This document shows positions 10,101 through 18,048 of a DNA stretch of 64,000 bases, in pieces. Source of the stretch: JAGQRJ01 sp041402045 (GTDB lineage: Bacteria; Planctomycetota; J058). The notes beneath the pieces are model-generated. The model saw nothing but the letters and a program-made list of their open reading frames with translations. It did not search any database and was not told the DNA's origin. The stretch covers positions 76,594 to 140,593 of the forward strand of contig JAWKSZ010000014.1 of the NCBI GenBank assembly GCA_041402045.1, in the 5' to 3' direction. Position numbers and translations under genes: made by a program. How positions within the stretch are numbered: position 1 is the first letter of the stretch; every line of letters starts with the position of its first letter.

Positions 10101-10266
10101 CTATGGCGTGCAGGTGAACCCCGCGGGCGGCTTCGACCTCGGCCCCCTCCCGCCGGGGACCTGGACCCTCGTGGTCAAGAGCGACAAGCGCGGCCACGAG
10201 CTGACGCGGCGGACCGTGGAGCTCGTCGCCGGCGCGCCCCTCGAGGTCGAGCTCTCGGTCGAGTAG
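7102..10266 (+). CDS. ECF sigma factor fused to a membrane anchor and carboxypeptidase-regulatory-like repeats
   Basis: 1054 residues. The start is ATG 7102, or ATG 7108 six bases on, behind AGGAGAG. Residues 1-180 are a sigma-70 ECF factor: region 2 (AEDAAQEAVIRLLELADRF, then EPWVAALAANVAREHARS) and region 4 (LALPEEVREPVVLHYYGGL, then TYREVAVETGVSEGTAASRI). A membrane helix follows at about 218-240 (LLGGLALLVVAGALGVALWP), an Ala/Pro spacer, then about 750 residues of beta-sandwich repeats with carboxypeptidase-regulatory/SdrD_B-like character (for example SGRVVDAQGAPLVGVAFQA). The layout implies a cytoplasmic sigma factor tethered to an outer sensor. No anti-sigma gene is adjacent, so regulation may be built into the tail. 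Confidence 0.88.
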   Translation: MLMSETHRSLLARYAQTQDPELAEALVSDAWPLAYRVCRKALGDAQRAEDAAQEAVIRLLELADRFEADRRFEPWVAALAANVAREHARSQGRRQRREERAARPAGFLEQGADRLELDEVRAAVLALPEEVREPVVLHYYGGLTYREVAVETGVSEGTAASRIRSGKQQLKARLQEAGYSVSSVTAALGWLQATLEVEVPPAPGVSVLRRRPPARPVLGAPLLGGLALLVVAGALGVALWPARAPAGPEAPAPGDVASVASEADEGAPGDGAPAAPTATAPAQQVGDPPREAAPPGADVAVARVQVRLQGQGELNQPWVLPLPQPEVEAELEPLLQDVLRGIGRRGGAGAASAPGPEGFAFELAPGSYWLVAGAAGHGTAVQPLRVTPGEQTVTVSLPYVGVAQLEVEVADVHGQLLLERELSFSLARPGQAVRATILRTDAQGVARLDVPAGASTLYATDPEAGRTSAASLELAPGSAQRVRLSFQDAQRGLRVRVLDRVGNPVSGAAVAVAPAVPESFGAAIQDVLRLPAREGTVFSGPDGVAEFSELDATWYAAALAVARHETWGGRSQTVALDDPSAPAEVTLTLDEPLEGGHLAVHLYAGEGRDRPLVRGDPQEVSFNYALQGAAVQRYGGSFRAEDDGTHTVHVYDLPPGPLQVSFWGSAAGTTYAAHTGRVEIRRGQLVDLELHFEVEALEATLQVLDPDGAPFRGSVAWVPPVAPDQRVGLTDRQPGRFTLDVHPARPYGIVAWGPGTLPTRVDGIEPAADAQVTLPAGGSYEVQVVDPAGAPIAGAALTCDGLGAWQTWTGDSGSYATDADGRLALQGVIERSLPVVATARGYRRAAGTLSPDAPTLRLVLAPEPEGPQLPLLGPRAQASLSGRVVDAQGAPLVGVAFQAIGPSGYGAGRRERSRADGGFFLPKCEAGEVVVRAYRGDLGLSAPVVVQVEEDAAVSELELVLRPGVRLAGRVVRPELSGEERVSLLDAEGRDWSRLGGKHSYGVQVNPAGGFDLGPLPPGTWTLVVKSDKRGHELTRRTVELVAGAPLEVELSVE

Positions 10267-10330
10267 CCGCTCCCTCCCCTTCCCTCGTTCCTTCCCTTCC
10301 GCTTGCCGTGCTCTGCGGCGAGGAGATCAC

Positions 10331-10951
10331 ATGTCCATGCTTCGACTCGCGCTCTGCGCTTCGCTCTTGCTCGCCGCCCAGGGCTGCGTGCTCCACACCC
10401 CGCTCGGCGACGACGACGGGCGCTGGCCCCTGGTCGCCGCTCCCAGCGGGCAGGAGCCCACGCTCCTGATCCGCCAGGCGAGCTGGCCCAGCGACCTGCG
10501 CTACACCGGTCCGCTCTACGACCTGGACGGGATCGAGGGGGTGGCCGAAGGGTCCCGCGCGTTCTCGCAGGTCGGCTACCAGCTCGGCTTCGCCGACTAC
10601 GCCCAGACCACCGACTACACCCTGGACCTGCGCTACGGCAGCGAGGTCGCGGTCGAGTGGTACAGCTACCTGGGCCTGATCCCGGGGCTGCCCCTGGTCG
10701 GGCACACCGACTTCTCCCTGGCCTGCACGGTCCTCGACCGCGAGCACCGCGAGCTGGGGACGGTCGAGGTGCAGCGGCGCAAGACGCTGGCGGCCTGGCT
10801 CGTGCTCGCGCCCTGCAACCTGCTCCTGAGCCCGTTCGAGGCCCCCGGGACCTGGGCCCGCGAGCACGACCTCATGGTCGCGGGCATGCTGCGCGAGGCG
10901 CTGCGCGAGGCCGACCGTCGCTTCGCGCTGGGCCTCAGCGACCCTCAGTAG
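10331..10951 (+). CDS. Predicted lipoprotein
   Basis: 206 residues with a type II signal peptide and lipobox (LLLAAQGC, Cys about 19). GAGGAG sits 5 bases before the ATG. The mature part has no recognised domain. It contains several Tyr/Asp-rich beta segments and one hydrophobic stretch (TLAAWLVLAPCNLLLSPF). It lies 64 bases after the sigma-factor fusion on the same strand and could be co-transcribed with it. Its last 7 bases overlap the end of the convergent membrane gene. Confidence 0.75.
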   Translation: MSMLRLALCASLLLAAQGCVLHTPLGDDDGRWPLVAAPSGQEPTLLIRQASWPSDLRYTGPLYDLDGIEGVAEGSRAFSQVGYQLGFADYAQTTDYTLDLRYGSEVAVEWYSYLGLIPGLPLVGHTDFSLACTVLDREHRELGTVEVQRRKTLAAWLVLAPCNLLLSPFEAPGTWAREHDLMVAGMLREALREADRRFALGLSDPQ

Positions 10952-12156
10952 AAGGCGACGGGCAGCAGGAACGCGTGGTGGGTGAAGGCGCCGAGCGCGC
11001 CGTTCCAGTCGAAGTACTGGCTGAAGAACACCGCGAACACGTAGAACCCGGACGCCGGGAGCATGAGCCAGGCCAGGGGCCAGCGCACGAACCAGCGCGC
11101 GCGGCCCTCGCGCCGGGCGCGCCAGGCGGCCCAGCCCGCGGCCAGGCGGCCGGGGAACAGCGCGGCCAGGAAGAACAGCGCCGGGAGCCAGCGCGCGTCG
11201 CGGTCCAGCGGCTCGATCTTCCAGAGGTAGAGCGGGAGCGCGAGGCCCAGGGTCAGCACCAGGGCCACCAGCGCGCTCAGCGGCGCGCGGGCCAGCTCGC
11301 GGCGGATCGCGCGCAGCTCGAAGGCCGCGCCGAAGCGGTTCTCGCGGGCCAGGCGCGCCTGGCCCATGACCAGCCAGGGCAGGATCACCGTCAGCAGGAG
11401 CCCGCCGAGCACGCTCGCCGCCGGCGCGCGGCTGCCCGCGGCCAGGAGCAGGCTCGGGAGCAGGAGCCACAGGAGCGCGGCCACGAAGCCCTTGACCCCC
11501 AGCTCGAGCAGGTGCCCCAGGGCCAGCTCGGCGACGAAGGCGCGGCAGCGCGCCCAGGCGGCGGCGGGGGCGACCCCGTGCTTGACCAGCCACAGCGCGT
11601 TGAGCGGGCTGAAGAAGTAGCGCAGCCGCCCGCCGCGGGCGATCGCCAGCCCGGCCTGGAGCGCGGTCAACAGGAACAGCCCCGTCGTCCAGCCGCGCAG
11701 CGTCGCCGCGGCGCTCGAGGCCGGGAACAGCGCCGCGTCCTGAGCGTAGCCGCGCACGACCAGCCAGGGGATCGAGATCAGGAGCGTGCCCAGGACCGCG
11801 GAGCCGATCCGCGCCAGGCGCCGCACCCCGGGGAAGCCCGCGCGCAGCGAGCCCTCCCGCGCCACCCGGCCCTCGGCCTCGAGCAGGTAGCCCAGGGTCA
11901 CGAACTGGAGCACCGGGATCATGGCCGCGATCGCGAGCGCGACCCACAGCGCGCCGAGCCCGAAGGCGCCCTCGCTCAGCCAGGTGACGCGCGCCCACAG
12001 CCCGCGGGGGGCAGCCGGGGCCTCGGGGAACGGCGCGAAGGGCGCCTCGGCGGGCGGAGCCTCGGCGGCCGGAGCCTCCGCGGCCGGAGCCGCCTCGGGC
12101 TCGGGGGGCGGAGGCGTGGGGGAGGTCTCGTCGGCGGTCGTCACGGCGTGGCTCAT
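10945..12156 (-). CDS. Polytopic membrane protein, possibly DUF4013-like
   Basis: 403 residues. The first 50 are an acidic Pro/Ala/Glu-rich cytoplasmic tail. About seven to eight hydrophobic helices follow, beginning with GALWVALAIAAMIPVLQFVTLGYLLE. That entry resembles DUF4013 proteins, which are common in planctomycetes and have no known function. No catalytic motif is visible. The gene ends tail to tail with the lipoprotein gene. Its upstream side faces the repeat island at 12198-12634. Confidence 0.7.
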   Translation of the reverse strand: MSHAVTTADETSPTPPPPEPEAAPAAEAPAAEAPPAEAPFAPFPEAPAAPRGLWARVTWLSEGAFGLGALWVALAIAAMIPVLQFVTLGYLLEAEGRVAREGSLRAGFPGVRRLARIGSAVLGTLLISIPWLVVRGYAQDAALFPASSAAATLRGWTTGLFLLTALQAGLAIARGGRLRYFFSPLNALWLVKHGVAPAAAWARCRAFVAELALGHLLELGVKGFVAALLWLLLPSLLLAAGSRAPAASVLGGLLLTVILPWLVMGQARLARENRFGAAFELRAIRRELARAPLSALVALVLTLGLALPLYLWKIEPLDRDARWLPALFFLAALFPGRLAAGWAAWRARREGRARWFVRWPLAWLMLPASGFYVFAVFFSQYFDWNGALGAFTHHAFLLPVAFY

Positions 12157-12197
12157 GGTCCAGCCTACCGAGGAGCCCCCGGTCGGGTTTCAGCGGG

Positions 12198-12301
12198 CTG
12201 ACGCGGCGAGGGGTGGGGTGGCGCTGACGCGGCGAGGCGTGGGCGTGCGCTGACGCGGCGAGGCGTGGGCGGGCGCTGACGCGGCGAGGCGTAGGCGGGC
12301 A
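12198..12301. repeat. Four copies of a 26-bp tandem repeat
   Basis: The core CTGACGCGGCGAGG starts at 12198, 12224, 12250 and 12276, an exact 26-base period. The copies differ at a few positions in the second half. The last copy runs straight into the left arm of the inverted-arm element starting at 12294. The array is too short and too uniform to be CRISPR. Confidence 0.85.
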
Positions 12302-12634
12302 GATGCCTTAGGACCGCAAAGGACGCAAAGGACGCAAAGGGACGCAAAGCTCCGATCGCGGGACCGCGCCGGTACAGACCGGGTACATGTCTGACAGAAC
12401 TGATCGGGCACATGCCTGACGTCCTCGGTTGATAGGCATTGGCAGGAGGCTGCCGGTGCCGCCCGGTTGCACAGCCGAGCGCCCCTACGGCATGTCGGAC
12501 CCCTCTCTTGACCGTTTGGAGGGTGCTCCGCCGACGCCATTCGTTTGTGCTCCCACGGAGAGCCCATGGTCTAGCAAGCCTTTGCGTCCCTTTGCGTCCT
12601 TTGCGCCCTTTGCGGTGAAGAGCATCTACCCGCC
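12294..12634. mobile_element. Inverted-arm repeat element, copy A (MITE-like)
   Basis: The left arm (12294-12349) starts GGCGGGCAGATGCC and runs into a chain of GGACGCAAA-type 9-base units. The right arm (12579-12634) is the near inverse, ending GCATCTACCCGCC. The interior of about 230 bases has no convincing gene. It holds two similar short strings (GGGTACATGTCTGAC and GGGCACATGCCTGAC, 12372-12420). Copy B lies at 29275-29508 and a single arm at 53061-53117. No transposase is encoded, so a non-autonomous element is likely. No target duplication is clear. Confidence 0.6.
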
Positions 12635-12731
12635 CTCGCCTCCGTCGACGTGTGCCGGTCTAGAGCGACTCCGTGGGCGCTGAAACCAGCGCCGGCCCTC
12701 GCCGGTAGAGTGGGCGGAAGGCAGGTAGACC

Positions 12732-14345
12732 ATGCGTGGCTGGCTGATCGCGGCGGTGCCCCTGGGGCTCGCGCTCATGGCCGTGGGGCGTGACGCGCCG
12801 CGCACGAACCCCCTGCCTCCGGAGGCCCGCGAGAGCGAGGCGCTCAGCGCGCGGATCGACGCGCACTTCGCCCAGCGCTGGGAGGCGGCCGGGGTGACCC
12901 CCAGCCCCCGCGTGGACGCCCTGGGCTTCACGCGGCGGCTGTGGCTCGACCTCCTGGGCACCGTGCCCAGCCTGGAGGAGGTCCGCGCGCTCGAGGCGCT
13001 GCCCGAGGCCGAGCGCCGCGGCTGGGCGATCGAGCGCGCGCTGACCGACCCGCGCTTCGCCAGCCACCTCGCCGAGCGCCTGGCGCGGATCGTGGTCGGC
13101 GAGGACCGCCGCGAGGACGACCTGCTCTATCGCCGGCGGCGCCTGGTCGACTGGCTGGGGCTGCAGCTCGTAAAGAACCGGCCCTGGGACGCGGTGGTCC
13201 GCGAGCTGATCCAGGCCGAGGGCCTGAGCACCGACACCCCGGCCACGAACTTCGTGGTCAGCCAGGAGCGCGACCCGCTGCGCCTGGCCGCGCGCAGCAC
13301 CCGCGCCTTCCTCGGGGTGCGCATTGACTGCGCCCAGTGCCACGACCACCCGTTCACCGACTGGACCCAGGATCAGTTCCAGGGGCTCGCCGCGTTCTGG
13401 GCCCAGGTCCAGCCGACCCCGCCCCTGGTCCGGGATCTGCCGGCGGGCGAGCTCTACGTCGACGAGCACGGGGTGCCCCTCCCGCCGGGGCAGGAGCCGG
13501 CCTCGGCGGAGGAGGCCCGGGTGGTGGTGGCCTCGGTGCCCTACGGTTCGGGCTACCTGCCCGAGGGCAAGGGCCGGCGCCAGGCCTACGCCGCCTGGCT
13601 GACCCACCCCCAGAACCCCTACTTCGCCAAGGCGATCGTGAACCGGCTGTGGAGCTGGCTCCTGGGCCGCGGGTTCGTGGAGCCGGTGGACGAGCTGGAC
13701 CTCACCGCGCCGCACCCGCTGGACGCGCCCTTGCTCGACGCGCTGGTCGAGGACTTCGTGGCCCACGGCTACTCCCTCAAGCGCCTGGTGCGCGCGATCG
13801 TCTCCGCCGAGGTCTACCGCGTGGGCTCGGCGCTGCCCGAGGGCGGCGACGAGGCGACCCAGGCCGCGGTGTGGGCGACCTACCCGCTCAAGCAGCTGCG
13901 CCCGCGGGCGCTGGGGGCGAGCCTGCTCCAGGCCACGTCGTTCTGGACCCACGACCGCGACCGCGCGCAGCTCCTGCGCCTGGCGCGCTGGGGCCAGCTC
14001 AACGACTTCCTCCAGGCCCACGGCGAGGGCAAGGACACCGAGGCCGTGGAGGAGGAGAACCTGCTCCAGCGCCTGAACCTGCTCAACGGGCGCCCGTTCC
14101 ACGAGGCGACCAAGACCGACAGCCCGTTCACCGTGGTGACCCGGATCCCGGCGCTGGCCGCCGGCGCCGACGAGGCCCTCGAGGCGCTGTTCCTCATGAC
14201 CCTCACCCGGCGACCCAGCGAGGCCGAGCGCGCGCTGTTCCGCCCCGAGCTCGAGGCCGCGGGCTCGAACCGCGAGCAGGCGCAGGTCCTCGCCGACGCG
14301 GCCTGGGTCCTGGTCAACACGACCGAGTTCGCCTGGAACCACTGA
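12732..14345 (+). CDS. DUF1549/DUF1553 domain protein
   Basis: 537 residues with an N-terminal hydrophobic signal (WLIAAVPLGLALMAVG). DUF1549 spans about residues 45-240 (TRRLWLDLLGTVPSLEEV at its start, CAQCHDHPFTDWTQDQF at its end). DUF1553 follows, with LTHPQNPYFAKAIVNRLWSW and then FVEPVDELD. This family is expanded in Planctomycetota and often carries a cytochrome-type PSD1 domain. Here no CxxCH haem motif precedes DUF1549, and the protein is shorter than the usual 700-1000 residues. The CxxC-H-D-H cluster could bind metal. Biochemical role unknown; it is the strongest phylum marker in the window. Confidence 0.9.
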   Translation: MRGWLIAAVPLGLALMAVGRDAPRTNPLPPEARESEALSARIDAHFAQRWEAAGVTPSPRVDALGFTRRLWLDLLGTVPSLEEVRALEALPEAERRGWAIERALTDPRFASHLAERLARIVVGEDRREDDLLYRRRRLVDWLGLQLVKNRPWDAVVRELIQAEGLSTDTPATNFVVSQERDPLRLAARSTRAFLGVRIDCAQCHDHPFTDWTQDQFQGLAAFWAQVQPTPPLVRDLPAGELYVDEHGVPLPPGQEPASAEEARVVVASVPYGSGYLPEGKGRRQAYAAWLTHPQNPYFAKAIVNRLWSWLLGRGFVEPVDELDLTAPHPLDAPLLDALVEDFVAHGYSLKRLVRAIVSAEVYRVGSALPEGGDEATQAAVWATYPLKQLRPRALGASLLQATSFWTHDRDRAQLLRLARWGQLNDFLQAHGEGKDTEAVEEENLLQRLNLLNGRPFHEATKTDSPFTVVTRIPALAAGADEALEALFLMTLTRRPSEAERALFRPELEAAGSNREQAQVLADAAWVLVNTTEFAWNH

Positions 14346-14372
14346 GCCGCGGAGGGGTGGCCCCGCGAGCCC

Positions 14373-16154
14373 CTACTCTCCGCCTAGCTGCCTGAGCGCC
14401 TCCTGGGCCCGGGCCTGGGCGTCGGGGTTCCACACCAGGCGCGGAACGGACTCCCGCAGCGCGCGGCGCGCGTCCTCGCGCTGCCCGTACTGCAGGTAGA
14501 GGAAGCCCATGTTGAAGTAGGCCAGGCCGGCGACGTCGTCGCGACCCTGGGTGGCCCGGGAGTAGTCGTCGAGCGCCTCCTGGTTCATTCCCAGGCGGCG
14601 GTGGGCGATCCCGGCCTCGAGGTGGGCCTGGGTCAGGTCGGGGTCGAGCTCGGCGGCTTCGGCGAGCAGCTCGAGGGCCTCCTCGTGCTGGCCTTGCCGA
14701 TTGCGCAGCACGGCGACGTCGTAGCAGTCCCGGGCGACGTAGGAGTTGGCCACTCGCTGGGCGGCCTGGAAGCCGAGCCCTCCCTCGGGCAAGCCGACGC
14801 CCATGATCGGGGCGTGGACCAGGGCGGTGAACACGAGCAAGGACAGCGGGAGCCGGCCGCCGCCTGGCGCGGGGGTCCCTCGGCTGCGGGCGAGGTGCAG
14901 GCGACGCTCGAGGTCGGCCAGGCACCAGGCCGCGAACGGGATCAGGCAGCTGACGAGGGAGAGGCGGTAGCGGCTGCTGACCACGAACGGGAGCAGCGAG
15001 CCGGCGTAGCAGGCGGCGACCAGGACCAGGTAGCGCGCAGGGCCTCGCTGTCGGCGCAGGCGCCAGATCCCCCACAGCCCCAGGGGGGCGAGCAGCCCGA
15101 AGCCGATCAGCGGGAGCGGGCCGCGCAGGGCCGGCGGCACGTGCTCGCGGTACCAGTAGAGGTTCCGGTTGTCGGGGACCTCGTAGACGTTGCAGACCAG
15201 CAGCAGCTTGTGCAGGGTGCGCTGGACGAAGGCCGCCGGGTCGGCGCGAATGAAGCGCAGCCCCTCCTCGAGCCAGAACTGCTCGCGCTCCTTGGCTGTC
15301 AGGCTGTGGCCCGTGCGGCGCTCGGCCTCCTGGGTCCACTGCTCCTCCTCGTGCTCCACCGAGCCCTGGATCTCCGGGGGGCTCAGGTGCAGGCCCGAGT
15401 GCGGGTTGCTGGGGTTGTTGCCCACGTAGAACACGGTGCCGTAGCCGGCCGAGATCAGGACCAGCTCACCCCGCCGCGCGTTGTGGATCGTGGCCGGCGA
15501 GATCGCCAGCAGCACGCCCAGGCCGCTGAGCCCCACGTGGAGCGCCCAGCGCTTCCAGGGCGGGGGGGCGGGCGTGCAGCAGCGCAGGCCATACCAGAAG
15601 GCGGGCAACGTCAGCAGCAGGTTGGGCCGGGTCAGGCAGGCCAGGCCCAGGGCGAGGCCGAAGCACACGCTCGTGAGCGGGCGGCGTCGCTCGAGGGCCA
15701 CCAGCCCGACCCACAGGCTCAGGTCGAACAGGAGCAGGGAGAGGCTGGTCTTGAGCACGGCGCCGGTCGAGAACACGTAGGGCTCGTAGAGCGCGACCAG
15801 GAGCGCCGCGAACAGGGCCGCGCGGGGGCCGAACAGCCGGTTCGTGATCCGGTGGGCGAGCACCACCCGCAGCGCGTCGAGCACGGCCTGCACCAGGAGC
15901 ACGGCGACGGTCTTGGTGCCGACCAGCCCGTAGATCCCGGCCAGGAAATACGCATACAGCGGGTCGACGTAGAACACGCCGGGCTTGGCTTCTCCGGCCA
16001 GGATCCGCCGAGCCCACGCGTCGTAGGCGGCGGCGTCGCGGATCAGCGTCCCCTGGAAGGGGTCGTCCAGCAGCAGCACGTTGGCCAGCCTGAGCACCAG
16101 CGCCAGGCCAACCAGGGCAGGCAGCAGCCAGCGGGGAGGGGGCGGAGGCGGCAT
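14373..16154 (-). CDS. Membrane glycosyltransferase (GT39/PMT-like) with C-terminal TPR
   Basis: 593 residues. About ten membrane helices in residues 10-430. The first loop carries DAAAYDAWARRILAGE, the acidic substrate-binding loop typical of PMT_2/GT39 (ArnT-like) lipid-phosphate-sugar transferases. A periplasmic loop follows around NNPSNPHSGLHLSPPEIQG. Residues 480-590 hold about three TPR units (QGQHEEALELLAEAAELDPD; MNQEALDDYSRATQG; YGQREDARRALRES). Expected activity is sugar transfer from a polyprenyl-phosphate donor at the outer face. It is divergent from a polyprenyl-phosphate glycosyltransferase, which could supply that donor. Confidence 0.8.
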   Translation of the reverse strand: MPPPPPPRWLLPALVGLALVLRLANVLLLDDPFQGTLIRDAAAYDAWARRILAGEAKPGVFYVDPLYAYFLAGIYGLVGTKTVAVLLVQAVLDALRVVLAHRITNRLFGPRAALFAALLVALYEPYVFSTGAVLKTSLSLLLFDLSLWVGLVALERRRPLTSVCFGLALGLACLTRPNLLLTLPAFWYGLRCCTPAPPPWKRWALHVGLSGLGVLLAISPATIHNARRGELVLISAGYGTVFYVGNNPSNPHSGLHLSPPEIQGSVEHEEEQWTQEAERRTGHSLTAKEREQFWLEEGLRFIRADPAAFVQRTLHKLLLVCNVYEVPDNRNLYWYREHVPPALRGPLPLIGFGLLAPLGLWGIWRLRRQRGPARYLVLVAACYAGSLLPFVVSSRYRLSLVSCLIPFAAWCLADLERRLHLARSRGTPAPGGGRLPLSLLVFTALVHAPIMGVGLPEGGLGFQAAQRVANSYVARDCYDVAVLRNRQGQHEEALELLAEAAELDPDLTQAHLEAGIAHRRLGMNQEALDDYSRATQGRDDVAGLAYFNMGFLYLQYGQREDARRALRESVPRLVWNPDAQARAQEALRQLGGE

Positions 16155-16270
16155 GGGCGGACGGTAGCAAGTCGTCGCAGCGGCTGCGACTCCAGGCCAG
16201 CGGGAGGCGCGGAGGCGCGCCGCCGAGCGGGCTGGGACGGGTGGTAGACTCCTCCTGCTCCAGGCCCGCT

Positions 16271-17215
16271 ATGCCCCCCAGACTCTCCTGCGCGATACCG
16301 GTGTGGAACGAGGACGCCGTGCTCCCCGAGCTGCTCCAGCGGCTGGGGGCGGTGCTGGACGGGCTGCCCGGGGGGCCCCACGAGATCCTGCTCGTCGACG
16401 ACGGGAGCACCGACCGCACCCCCGAGCTGCTGGAGCGCGCCGCCGCGGCCGATCCGCGGGTCACGGTGGTGCAGCTCTCGCGCAACTTCGGCCAGCAGGC
16501 GGCGATCACCGCGGCCCTGGACCACGCGCGCGGCGACGCGGTCGTGGTCATGGACGCCGACCTGCAGGACGAGCCCGAGGCGATCCCCAGCTTCCTCGAG
16601 CGCTTCGCCCAGGGCTACGACGTGGTCTACGCCCGCCGGGTCAAGCGCAAGGAGTCCTGGCTCCTCCGCTGCAGCTACAGCCTCGCGTATCGCCTGATCA
16701 ACCGGCTCTCCGAGGTGCGGCTCCCCCTCGACGCCGGCGACTTCGCGCTGCTCTCGCGCCGGGTGGTCGACGAGCTGAAGCGCAACCCGGAGCACAAGCG
16801 CTACCTGCGCGGCCTGCGCGCCTGGGTCGGGTTCCGCCAGATCGGGATCGACGTGGAGCGCGCCTCACGTCGAGCCGGCCGCCCGAAGTACACCCTGTTC
16901 TCCCTGACCGGGCTCATGCTCGACGGGATCTTCTCCTTCTCGGTGGTGCCGCTGCGCCTGGCGGGGCTGACCGGCGCCCTGGCCGTGCTCGCCTGCGTCG
17001 GCTACGCCGCCTACGCGCTCTACGTGAAGCTGGCGACCGAGGTCTCGCCCCAGGGCTTCACGGCGATCATTCTGGTGGTCGTGTTCCTCGCGGGGCTGCA
17101 AATGCTCTTCCTCAGCTTGCTGGGGGAGTACATCGGGCGGATCTACGAGGAGGTCAAGCGGCGCCCGCTCTACGTCGTCGAGCGCGTGCTCCGCAGCGAC
17201 GAGGGGGTGGGCTGA
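16271..17215 (+). CDS. Polyprenyl-phosphate glycosyltransferase, GT2 (GtrB/DPM1 type)
   Basis: 314 residues from ATG 16271; an upstream start at 16241 adds an unlike leader. The GT-A fold is visible: CAIPVWNEDAVLPELL, ILLVDDGSTDRT, SRNFGQQAAITAALDHA, the metal-binding VVVMDADLQDEPE, and DAGDFALLSRRVV. Two C-terminal membrane helices (about 235-260 and 270-295) match GtrB/DPM1-like enzymes that move a sugar from a nucleotide donor onto undecaprenyl phosphate. It abuts the next methyltransferase gene, and the pair is probably one operon feeding glycan assembly. Confidence 0.9.
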   Translation: MPPRLSCAIPVWNEDAVLPELLQRLGAVLDGLPGGPHEILLVDDGSTDRTPELLERAAAADPRVTVVQLSRNFGQQAAITAALDHARGDAVVVMDADLQDEPEAIPSFLERFAQGYDVVYARRVKRKESWLLRCSYSLAYRLINRLSEVRLPLDAGDFALLSRRVVDELKRNPEHKRYLRGLRAWVGFRQIGIDVERASRRAGRPKYTLFSLTGLMLDGIFSFSVVPLRLAGLTGALAVLACVGYAAYALYVKLATEVSPQGFTAIILVVVFLAGLQMLFLSLLGEYIGRIYEEVKRRPLYVVERVLRSDEGVG

Positions 17216-17986
17216 GTGGGCTTCCGCGTCCTCTCGCAGCGGGTCGAGGTCCGCTTCCCCGACGCCTGGTACGAGCTCGCCGACCCCGAGCACGTGTGGC
17301 TGCAGTGGCGCCTGCGCGCGCTCGCGAACCAGCTCCGGGAGCTGGGGGTCCCGCTCGACGCGCCGCTCAGGGCGCTGGAGGTCGGCTGCGGGCAGGGGGC
17401 GCTGCGGCGGCAGCTGGAGGACGTGAGCGCCTGGAGCGTGGACGGGGCCGACCTCAACGAGCAGGCGCTGCGCGGCCAGGAGCCTGGGCGAGGCGAGCTC
17501 TTGCTCTACGACGTCCACGATCGGCTCCCCGAGCTCGCCGGGCGCTACGACGTGGTGGTGGCGTTCGACGTGATCGAGCACGTCGAGGACGCCCACGGCT
17601 TCCTCGCCTCGGCGATCTTCCACCTGCGCCCGGGCGGCTGGCTGCTGATCAACGTCCCGGCCTGCGCGGCGCTGTGGAGCGAATACGACGTGGCCGCGGG
17701 TCACCACCGTCGCTACGGCAAGCGGCTGCTGAAGCGCGAGCTCGCGGGCCTGCCGCTGGAGCTGGTCGATCAGCGCTACTGGGGGCTCTCCCTGCTGCCC
17801 GCCCTCGCGGTGCGCAAGCTGCTGACCCGCAGCGGAGGCGCCCCGGAGCAGGTGATCCGCCGCGGCTTTCGCGTCCCCGGGCGCGCGGCGCAGGCGCTGC
17901 TGCGCGGCGTCATGCGCCTGGAGACCCGGCTGCTGCAGCGGGCTCCGGTGGGCTCGTCGCTCCTGGCCGCGGCGCGCAAGGTCTGA
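17216..17986 (+). CDS. Class I SAM-dependent methyltransferase
   Basis: 256 residues, GTG start immediately after the upstream TGA, so translational coupling is likely. Motif I is ALEVGCGQGALRRQLED, motif II region WSVDGADLNEQAL, and DVIEHVEDAHGFL with LRPGGWLLINVPA complete a Methyltransf_11/23 fold (about residues 55-165). The C-terminal 80 residues are basic and partly hydrophobic, which fits work near the membrane. Its position behind a polyprenyl-phosphate glycosyltransferase suggests a lipid-linked sugar or quinone-like substrate, but the substrate cannot be read from sequence. Confidence 0.85.
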   Translation: MGFRVLSQRVEVRFPDAWYELADPEHVWLQWRLRALANQLRELGVPLDAPLRALEVGCGQGALRRQLEDVSAWSVDGADLNEQALRGQEPGRGELLLYDVHDRLPELAGRYDVVVAFDVIEHVEDAHGFLASAIFHLRPGGWLLINVPACAALWSEYDVAAGHHRRYGKRLLKRELAGLPLELVDQRYWGLSLLPALAVRKLLTRSGGAPEQVIRRGFRVPGRAAQALLRGVMRLETRLLQRAPVGSSLLAAARKV

Positions 17987-18048
17987 CGCCGAGACCTCGA
18001 GGCACGGAGCGCCCGGGCCCCGAGTAGCATGGCCGACGGAGGCCCCCC

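Noticed and set aside
6715..10197. A 1160-codon minus-strand open frame opposite the sigma-factor fusion
   Set aside because: It is the antisense shadow of a gene with clear sigma-factor domains; composition is His/Gly/Ala/Arg-rich without domains.
12190..12567. Small protein candidates with FASLCVLCVLCG or RKGRKGRKG strings at 12.2-12.6, 29.2-29.5 and 53 kb
   Set aside because: These are translations of the GGACGCAAA repeat arms, seen at three separate sites and in both directions.
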